Source of the DNA: Nannochloris sp. 'desiccata'
Taxonomy: Eukaryota; Chlorophyta; Trebouxiophyceae; Chlorellales; Chlorellaceae
DNA: 64,000 nt
Reading direction: 5' to 3'
Assembly (NCBI GenBank): GCA_019044685.2
Contig: JAGTXX020000007.1
Location: 1 to 64,000 of the forward strand
In this document: piece by piece, positions 57,219 through 64,000 of the stretch
Layout: the number at the start of each line of letters is the position of its first letter
How positions within the stretch are numbered: the first letter of the stretch is position 1
Program-made: the position numbers and the translations under genes
Notes under the pieces: model-generated
Told to the model about the DNA's origin: nothing
Databases searched by the model: none
The model's input: only the letters and a program-made list of their open reading frames with translations

Positions 57219-58379
57219 ATGGCCCCCAATAGACGCGGTGCTGCGCCTGCAACCCAGCCAATAGCCATCACCGCCCCTCCCACCGACAATGGCAATGCTC
57301 CCCCTGAACCGTATGACATCGCCTCCGCTGGCATGATCACCAAAGCAGAAGTAGAAGCACGGGGCCGCGGCACCCGTGAAAACTCAGATAGCTACGATTC
57401 TAACAACTTCTGGAAATCGGAATATAGAGTCTTTTGGACAGGTGTCTTATTTCTCACTCGTCTCCCCTGCCCAAGCTCCATTGATCACCACCCTGCCTAT
57501 TTAATGCGTAGTTTACAATGGTTTCCTATTATCGGGGCTATGGTAGGCCTCTGGGGTGCTACCTGGCTTGATGCGTTTTCTATTTTGTGGGGACCAGGAA
57601 TTGCTGCTTCTGTGTCCGTCTTAGCTACTGTCTGGATAACTGGAGCTTTACATGAAGATGGGCTAGCAGATACCTTTGACGGATTCGGCGGTGGATGGGG
57701 CAAGTCTCAAATTCTCAGAATTATGAAGGATAGTCGCATTGGGACCTACGCTTTAGTCGGAATGGTGGTAGTGCTCTCGATGAAATTTAAATGTATTGAA
57801 ACTTTACTGTTATTAGAACAACAACACAGCTTTACTAAAGGTGGTACTATTAGTATAGACGGTGATAGAGAATCTAGGATGTATACTTCGCCTTCTGCTG
57901 CCTCTTTCCACAGTGCTGGTGCTGTATTGTTAGCTGTCCACTCGATTTGTCGCTGGACGTCACTGCCTCTTATTTATTTCTGCCACTATATTCAAGACGA
58001 GGAGGATGCAAAGCGAGGGTTGTACAACTGGTTTGCACAAAGTAAAACATTACTAACACCTCTTAGGTTACTTTTCGGCACTGCCACTGCCGTAGCGATC
58101 CCTATACTCGCTGTAGGCCTTCAAAAAGCAATGGTATTGTTTGCCACGGTAATTGCAATTACAGTGCTTTCCAGTTATTATGGCAAATTAGTTTTAGGCG
58201 GTATAGTAGGTGATTATTTGGGTGCTACTATTCAAATAGCGGAGGTAGCGTGCTATTTGGTATTAACTGCACGGTGGGAGAAAGTCACAGAAGAGTGGCT
58301 GGTTTTTCTGAAATTGGCGGTGGTGGCGGCAGTCCCTGTGATTTATTGTAGAAGAATAATCAAAGCAATAGATTGTTAA
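57219..58379 (+). CDS. cobS: Adenosylcobinamide-GDP ribazoletransferase (cobalamin synthase)
   Basis: A single exon of 386 residues. A hydrophilic N-terminal extension of about 60 residues (Ala, Pro and Arg early, acidic later) precedes the CobS core. The core starts WTGVLFLTRLPCPSS and keeps the active-site block ITGALHEDGLADTFDGFGGGWGKSQILRIMKDSRIGTYALVG, shown here only as landmarks HEDGLADT, GFGGG and IMKDSRIGTY. About six membrane spans follow, and the family's SRW-like segment is seen as ICRWTSLPLIYF. It joins adenosylcobinamide-GDP to alpha-ribazole, the last step of the nucleotide-loop assembly of B12. Bacterial CobS is about 250 residues; the extra length is the N-terminus plus a short loop insertion (about residues 205-225). 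cobT lies tail-to-tail 241 bp away. Confidence 0.95.
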   Translation: MAPNRRGAAPATQPIAITAPPTDNGNAPPEPYDIASAGMITKAEVEARGRGTRENSDSYDSNNFWKSEYRVFWTGVLFLTRLPCPSSIDHHPAYLMRSLQWFPIIGAMVGLWGATWLDAFSILWGPGIAASVSVLATVWITGALHEDGLADTFDGFGGGWGKSQILRIMKDSRIGTYALVGMVVVLSMKFKCIETLLLLEQQHSFTKGGTISIDGDRESRMYTSPSAASFHSAGAVLLAVHSICRWTSLPLIYFCHYIQDEEDAKRGLYNWFAQSKTLLTPLRLLFGTATAVAIPILAVGLQKAMVLFATVIAITVLSSYYGKLVLGGIVGDYLGATIQIAEVACYLVLTARWEKVTEEWLVFLKLAVVAAVPVIYCRRIIKAIDC

Positions 58380-58552
58380 AGAAATAAGAACAGAGAGAGA
58401 AAGAAAGAGGGTGCTATATAGAACAGAGGTAGATAAACTATGTTGTAGACATGCAGTACTCGTCGAACATACCGATATTATTGTTATTATTACGTTTGTA
58501 TGGTTGATTGCAATAAAGGGAGTAGAAACTGAAACTTTTGAATAGGGCTCTG

Positions 58553-58569
58553 TTTTAGGGTTAGGGTTG
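58553..58569 (+). repeat. Short telomere-like motif (TTTTAGGGTTAGGGTTG) between cobS and cobT
   Basis: Two TTAGGG-like units lie in the 241 bp gap between the two convergent cob genes, in what should be the 3' untranslated part of either transcript. It may be chance, a telo-box, or a trace of break repair. Confidence 0.5.
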
Positions 58570-58620
58570 AAAGTTGAAAACGAATATCTATCGATATGAG
58601 CTGGGATTTTCTTTTTTCCT

Positions 58621-60045
58621 TCATAAAATATCTTTAAGCGCTGCCATGTTGCTCATAATAGCAGCGGCACTGCGTAAGATGGGCAAAGCGAGTACAGCAC
58701 CGGTACCTTCACCCAGTTTTAAACCCAGATCAAGTATAGGAATCACACCATTCAGGTCCTTTTCTGTACCACTGCTTCCAGTACTAGTCACTGTCGCCCG
58801 TACCGCCTCCATAAGCAGTACAGCTCCTTGTTCAGCACTTTTATGAGACCAAAACAGACACCTTGCCACTTTTGGATCCATCTTACAGGCTACTAAAGCT
58901 GCAGCTCCGGAAATAAATCCATCTACAATGGCGGCAATGTTGCTCTTCGAGGCTTGGATATATGCACCTGTCATCGCAGCAATCTCAAGACCACCTGTAC
59001 GAAACGCAGGAGATCTAGTTTATTTCTGCATTTAATCAATGCAGCAATACATTAAGTTAAATGTTTTCCCTACCTAGTGCTTGAAGTATTTTAAAAGGGT
59101 CTCCAGTACTAATGAGTTCTCGATTTGTCTCCAAGGCGGCCTTCACCGTTGAAATTTTTAGAGCGAGCCCAGCATCATCAACACCTGAACCCCTACCACA
59201 AACCAGTTCAGGAGAGTGTCCAGTTATAGCACACACTATAGCTGATGCAGAAGTTGTATTCCCGATGCCCAACTGTACATGGAAAAATTAAGAACAAAGT
59301 GGGATTATGAAGGGAAATTTCCAGAAGAAAGACCGACGTTGGATATTTACGATTATTCTTTTTACCTCCCCGATGCCTATCGCTAATTTTCTTGGAGCGT
59401 TAGAGCTTTTAATCGTGCTAAGTGTCACAGTACGTCCTACCAAGTTCATGTCTTGTACGTCGTCTTCACTCATTGCAGGGCCTTGTAGAAAATCATTTGA
59501 CCCCGTTCCAGTTTTCCCATATGGATAGATTTCTACATGACTATTCTTATCGGTAGTAAGCCTATCAAGGCCATTACAAAACGAAGCGTCGAGACCGACG
59601 TCAATTAGTGTTAGTCTGCAGTTGTTTTCTTTGCATAAAACAGCCGAAGCAGCATCTCCGTTTGCAATGCAGTGAAAGACGGAAGTGCTCACTTCGCGAG
59701 GATAAGCACTTACGCCAGGATTGCTTTTCGTGAAGCCGTGATCCGCAGCAAAAATTAAAAGTACTGCGTCGTCTATAGAAGGCTTCATAGTCTTTTGGAG
59801 CATTGCCACCCTGCAGAGAAGACAGATTAAACAGAGCAGAGACGGTGAGAAATTTGACGACGCACAGAAATGATAATATGTTTAAATTGCGGTAACCTTT
59901 AATACTAGTAAGAGCCTTACTTGATTGCTATGTCTTCTAACGTTCCCAAGGATCCAGGTGGCTTGGCCTTCCCATCCATTTCTGCCTGTGCACGAGCCTG
60001 CATGTCTAATTTTGAATGCTGGTTCGATTCGACTTCTTCCTCCAT
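58621..60045 (-). CDS. cobT: Nicotinate-nucleotide:dimethylbenzimidazole phosphoribosyltransferase
   Basis: Four exons, 60045-59921, 59810-59366, 59272-59074 and 58994-58621, give 380 residues; all three junctions keep frame. Motifs: AKPPGSLGTLEDIAIKVA at the start, LLIFAADHGFTKSNPGVSAYP, VGLDAS, GIGELGIGNTTSASAIVCAITG (joined across exons 2 and 3), GRGSGVDDAGLALK, GGLEIAAMTGAYIQASKSN, IVDGF-SGAAAL, and LGEGTGAVLALP with the catalytic Glu (about residue 349). It makes alpha-ribazole phosphate from dimethylbenzimidazole and nicotinate mononucleotide. The frame is open upstream to 60183, but the ATG at 60045 gives a start typical of the family. No clear transit peptide is visible. It converges on cobS, whose reaction uses alpha-ribazole. 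Confidence 0.95.
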
Positions 60046-60354
60046 ATCTAAATTTAAATCAACGCTCCAATTTATCAGATTTATCTTGGCAAGCTGTATC
60101 GAATAGTGAAAGTTGGGTGGAATTGATGAATAAATGCCATATAAAAAGATCAAAGGTTCAAACACAACGCCGTCACGCTGCACTCAGCAGAAATTTAAAA
60201 AACACCTTTGCACAGGATAAAATCGCAAATATTAAGTATTTGGATCTTTAGTTGAAGTCATTAAGAACGTTCTAAATACCCTCAAGTGGCCTGAATTGGG
60301 GTTATACCTCTTTGCACACATTATCTTAGAATCCTTGATCTTGAATAAATCAAG
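60046..60354. other. Divergent promoter region of cobT and the MAM33 gene
   Basis: 309 bp between head-to-head genes. The cobT frame extends 46 codons into it. Nothing else was recognised. Confidence 0.45.
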
Positions 60355-61193
60355 ATGCGTCAAGCGTTTCGCCGCCTTGTGCCTCAAGCTACAAAATTAG
60401 TTACTTCGGAAGCACCAATTACTAGCGCTCTAGCTCTTCGCACTTTTCCTGCTTCCTCTGCATCTACCAACCCCGTGATGACCAACGGCTTTAGAAGTTT
60501 CAGGTCTACTTCTTTTGCGGCCAGCTCTCTTGCAGATGTCCTTAAGAATGAGATTGAGTATGAGAAGCAAAACTACAGCCAGCCCGAGGTGAGGGGTTTC
60601 TCTTTCTTTAACCTGTCACAAAAATAAAACTTGGTTCATTTTACCGCCAACCTTGCCGTAAATTGAGTCACTCAATCCCTCTACTTTCTTTCCCTTTTTA
60701 AAAGGAACTCGCCGGTGGCCCTCCTTCTCCCTTCACTCTCACCGAAACTCGTGGCGACACTCTGATGTCCCTTTCCCGCCAATTCGGTCAAAACGAAACA
60801 ATCAACATTGATGTCATGGTCAATGATCAACCCGAAGAAGAACCATTCGAAACAGAAGAAGGCGTTCTCGATGTGGATGTAGGCGTATTATTCACAGCAC
60901 AGGTAGTCAAAGGCGATCAAAGTCTGGTTTTCGAGTGTAAAAGTGATGGGAGCTATCTTTCGATAATGCACGTGGCTGTGGAACCTGCCAGCGGAGATAT
61001 GGAAGACAGCGCGTACACTGGCCCTGTGTTTGAAGAGTTGGACGATGAGTTACAACGCCACTTTCAAGTATATTTAGAAGAAAGGGGTGTAGGACCTGAA
61101 TTGGGCGGGTATTTATTGCGATTGGTGCATGATAAGGAAGAAAGAGAGTATCAATATTGGTTGGAGAAGACCGCTGCATTTTTGAAAGCGTAG
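60355..61193 (+). CDS. MAM33: Mitochondrial MAM33/p32 (gC1qR) family protein
   Basis: Two exons, 60355-60588 and 60705-61193, give 240 residues; CCCGAG|GTGAGG joins AAAAG|GAACTC in frame. The first about 55 residues are a mitochondrial targeting sequence (MRQAFRRLVPQATKLV, FRSFRSTSFAASS). The mature acidic protein starts LADVLKNEIEYEKQN, the family's first helix, and ends with LQRHFQVYLEERGVGPELGGYLLRLVHDKEEREYQYWLEKTAAFL, whose helices close the doughnut-shaped trimer (landmarks VYLEERGV and KEEREYQYWL). The family aids mitochondrial translation and ribosome assembly in the matrix. Confidence 0.93.
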
Positions 61194-61432
61194 CTGTGAA
61201 ATCATTCTTTGATATATATTTTTGTGTGAATATTTCTATTGTCCATTGAGTAGTGAATAAACCCTAGTGTATATTTACAAAGGCGGCTATATTAAGCATG
61301 TAATATAATGAATTAGTAGTAAGATCTATTGATACATTATTAAAATATCTAATAATCATTCGTGTGTTTACATATTTCCCTCAACCAACTAGGTACCACC
61401 GCCCCGAAAAATCAAATCCCTCTTCTTGTTTC
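61194..61432. other. Convergent 3' regions of MAM33 and the next minus-strand gene
   Basis: 239 bp, A-T-rich. It contains a telo-box-like AAACCCTA at 61259-61266. No gene was seen. Confidence 0.4.
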
Positions 61433-62134
61433 TCAACGTTGCTCTTTTGCAGAATCAAAGATATTCACAAATTTATCATGCACTTTACCATCCTTCAGTT
61501 GCTGCTTTGCATATTCAGCAATATAGGCCTCCCTTCTGGCCATATCCTCTTCTTTAGCTTCAACTTCCGCTGCTGACATCGATACCCGCGGGAGGCTGCC
61601 ACCAGCTTGTTGAGCGTGGATTAAGTTAAGATTCATGCCTTCTGGGACTGAAGTTTGGTCATTTGCATTACCATTTGCGCTTTGAAATAAAGAGAAGAAG
61701 CGGCGTTCTTTTTTTGACATTTCAACTGGGAGGGCATCGGCGCCAGGAACCGCGGCATGAGAGAAATCTTCTTCGTCTACTTGCTCGTCTGCAATGCTAT
61801 TCAGCATAGCAGCTTGTCGGTCGTTCATTAAAGGGTTGACATTCAAGTCCTGAGCAGGCTTGTTGGGCATTAAACTGAAGCTTTTCTGCAAAAGAGATCC
61901 AGCAAAGATTGGAAAAAGACCGACATGAGTGACGAAATAAAATTGAATTTGTGCCAAAATATTAGAAACCGTACACCTGTAAATGCAATTGACATCAGCT
62001 ATAGTATAGAATCCTTAAACCCCCATCTATATACTCACATCCTTATCAAGCTTGTCTAAGAATTCATCTTCGTCACACTCTACAGGCTTACTAAGCATAT
62101 CCAAAATAGCCCTAGGATCCTTTTTGATAACCAT
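61433..62134 (-). CDS. Conserved-looking hypothetical protein, soluble, 182 residues
   Basis: Two exons, 62134-62039 and 61885-61433; GAT|GTGAGT joins TTTGCAG|AAA in frame. The N-terminus (MVIKKDPRAILDMLSKPVEC, then DEDEFLDKLDK) is charged. The middle has MNDRQAAMLNSIADEQVDEEDF and MSKKERRFFSLFQS. The C-terminus is helical and charged (AEVEAKEEDMARREAYIAEY, KQQLKDGKVHDKFVNIF). There is no signal peptide or membrane span. I do not recognise the family. The balanced composition and splice sites argue that it is real. Confidence 0.7.
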
Positions 62135-62390
62135 TTTTGCAACTCTAATCTTACAAAAGATAAAAAATGATAGTCAGTCCTTACGCAACGACAGAATCTT
62201 AAATGGCATTTTTATTGCCCTAGCTAGCTCCAGCACGCTGCTGCTGTGGTCTCTGTCTCCTTGATCTCTTTATCATTTTTACATTAACACAAAGGTACTA
62301 GCGTATAATATAACACAAAGATGTTATTAAATGGTTCTACACAAACCCAGGCAAACACATGGTTTCTCCAACATGATTAAAAAACCATAT

Positions 62391-63510
62391 CTACCATGTT
62401 CCAGCGGCATTGGCGGAAGGATCAGCAAATCGTTTATAATCCCACTTCGTCTCCAACGCAAAGGGCTCGCTGATAGACACCCCATCTTTCGTTACCTTTG
62501 CCATCTGAAACTTATTAATAGAGTTCTTATCACGGTAATAGCACACCCGTAAACAATCTCTCATTAATTCCTCGGCGTCTGCCAATTCCATATCAGGGCT
62601 GTGACGTTCTCTCATTAAAGGACGTGCAAGCATATTTGCAAACCCAGTAGCGACAGTTTGATCTTGATAATTGGTTCCAATCATACCCAGAGTACCCAAA
62701 AAGGGCTTTCCATCAGGGCTGACTCCTCCAACAACAAGAGAATTCCACAAGGGGTCCATTTTATTGCGCCTGTTGTAAATAACACGAGTTAAATACGAGA
62801 ATACCTCTGATGGTTTGAGTCTATGTCCATCATCCATGCAAAAATCGTCATCTGCGAGTTCTTCAAGTAAACGCATGATGTATTGGAAATCTGAGAGTTC
62901 ACCGCCTGCTGCGATGATGCAACTGTCGTTAACTTTACGGACGCGATCGAAAGATTTGTAGCGTTTAGTTGACCCGTAGGCACCTGAAAGAATATGAAAT
63001 AGTAGACGGAGGGAGAGGTTAGAGTGTGTATTTTAAATTGAGTGGGAGAGGCAGCTCCCTCTAAAATAAGAGACCCAACGGCAAGTAAGATTGATCAAGA
63101 AGTGGTGGCTGCTTACCGAGAGTATCGCAGGCTATGAGGACACCATCCTTGTAGGTGATACCTAACACTGAAGTTCCAGTGACGTAAGGATACCTGTGAC
63201 AAACAACGGGCAAAATAGAGTGAGGAGGTGCTTCTTGTGAAAAAATTTGGAATGAAAAGATGGTCACGCATATATAAAGCTTTTTGTTGTTGCTAAAGAC
63301 AGCATCTAATACTTACTGTGTATGCTTCCTATTGTCTCCTGCTTGAACGGCAGAAGGATCTACAACAAAGGCTTCGTTACCACAAGTTGGGGCTTGAGGG
63401 GCATTGCGTTGGTGCTGCTGTTCTGCATACACAGGAGTAGGGTGAGCCAAAGGACCACCTGTGACGCCTGGGCCTATCGCCGCAGAATGAGAGCTCTGGC
63501 GCGGCAACAT
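62391..63510 (-). CDS. PBG1: 20S proteasome beta7 subunit (PSMB4/Pre4)
   Basis: Three exons, 63510-63317, 63193-63117 and 62983-62391, give 287 residues. The N-terminal extension (about 65 residues, His/Pro/Gln-rich) precedes PYVTGTSVLGITYKDGVLIACDTLGAYGSTKRYKSF, the start of the mature subunit (landmarks GTSVLGI and YGSTKRYKSFDR). Then come IIAAGGELSDFQYI, YLTRVIYNRRNKMDPLW, NSLVVGG and GTNYQDQTVATGFANMLARPL. The residue before GTSVLGI is not followed by a catalytic Thr setting, so it is a non-catalytic beta ring subunit, as in PSMB4. The C-terminal tail reaches towards the neighbouring ring in known structures. SEM1 of the lid is also in this window. Confidence 0.94.
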
Positions 63511-63938
63511 AGCTACAAAGAGAAGCTACGTTTTTATAGGATCAGAAAACGAATTTCTAATGTGATCAAAATAACTTTCGACTGCTCCAGCGCAAATTTA
63601 TGGCGCTCTGATTTTTTTTAGAGCAGACGGGTGTTATTAATGTATTAGCTGGCCTTGGGGAATCTGCAACTTTATGATGGCCTTGTGCTTTGGTTGAGCG
63701 CAACACAGCGGTGTAATTTTTTGGCTAACAAGAGAGGACAGCCCGCCAACCCGAAGTATAATTACTATATACAAGGCCTAAAACGTGTAGAAGAGTGCTT
63801 GCGCACTTGCTTGCAAGGAAAACGTTTCAAAATTGAATTGCAGTTGGCATTTGTTGTCAACCTAAAGACCTCAACGCAACAGCAAATTGAGACCTCAACT
63901 CTTTTCTGAGAAAGTAAAACCATCAAGATACTCTAATA
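63511..63938. other. Divergent promoter region at the right end, no gene seen
   Basis: 428 bp between PBG1 (minus) and the partial gene at the window edge (plus). Short frames here show no recognisable features. Confidence 0.45.
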
Positions 63939-64000
63939 ATGGCTGGCAAGTCTAAAGGACGCGGAGGCCGTGGAGGCAAGTCTAAAAATCCAAAATCAAA
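63939..64000 (+). CDS. Start of a basic protein cut by the window edge, possibly a histone
   Basis: ATG at 63939 opens a frame of 20 codons before the window ends: MAGKSKGRGGRGGKSKNPKS. The Lys/Gly/Arg-rich start, with AGK and GRGG, resembles H2A or H2A.Z tails, but an RGG protein cannot be excluded. The ATG follows an A-rich leader (AAGTAAAACCATCAAG) with good context. Confidence 0.5.
   Translation, partial: MAGKSKGRGGRGGKSKNPKS

Overview
This is the left end of a nuclear chromosome from a eukaryote, most likely a green alga. The first 153 bases are perfect CCCTAAA repeats, the plant and green-algal telomere type, with the C-rich strand reading inward. Genes carry short GT-AG introns with clear GTAAG-like donors and TTGCAG-like acceptors. 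Several genes belong to a plastid-bearing cell: plastid ribosomal protein bL21 encoded in the nucleus (in red algae and stramenopiles it normally stays in the plastid genome), an Alb3 insertase, a plastid-type NFU scaffold and a membrane-anchored FtsH relative. Several genes have TGTAA, the chlorophyte polyadenylation signal, shortly after the stop. A trebouxiophyte-like or other compact green algal genome fits, but this is inference; the species cannot be read from the sequence.

Layout: telomere (1-186); a gene-poor subtelomere (187-3970) holding a decayed 3' end of a LINE-type retrotransposon; then a dense, unique gene array to the right edge (3971-64000) with about 30 supported protein genes. 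Spacing is tight, usually 100-600 bp, and genes are often in head-to-head pairs (GSK3/SEM1, Alb3/methyltransferase, SLC33-like/lipase, SWR1/TMEM205-like) or tail-to-tail pairs (cobS/cobT, NASP/GSK3, SOS1/SWR1). I recognised no tRNA, rRNA or CRISPR.

Functions: chromatin and nucleus (class IV HDAC, NASP histone chaperone, SWR1/PIE1 remodeller, PP4 regulatory subunit 3, GSK3, UAP56 helicase, SNIP1/DDL FHA protein); protein turnover (Sem1/Dss1 and proteasome beta7/PSMB4); plastid and mitochondrion (bL21c, Alb3, FtsH-like ATPase, NFU, MAM33/p32); transport (ammonium transporter, SOS1-type Na+/H+ antiporter, SLC33-type acetyl-CoA transporter); lipid and small-molecule enzymes (Lipase_3, isochorismatase-like hydrolase, methyltransferase); and the last steps of cobamide assembly (cobS and cobT side by side).

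The most interesting items are the convergent cobS/cobT pair, a GIY-YIG domain fused to an NFU iron-sulfur scaffold, an FtsH-like protein with no peptidase domain, a tandem copy of an acidic module in the SWR1 remodeller, a LINE relic beside the telomere, and a stop-free GC-AG intron inside the ammonium transporter. Splice sites below were placed by eye from consensus, reading frame and remembered family conservation; no transcript evidence was available.
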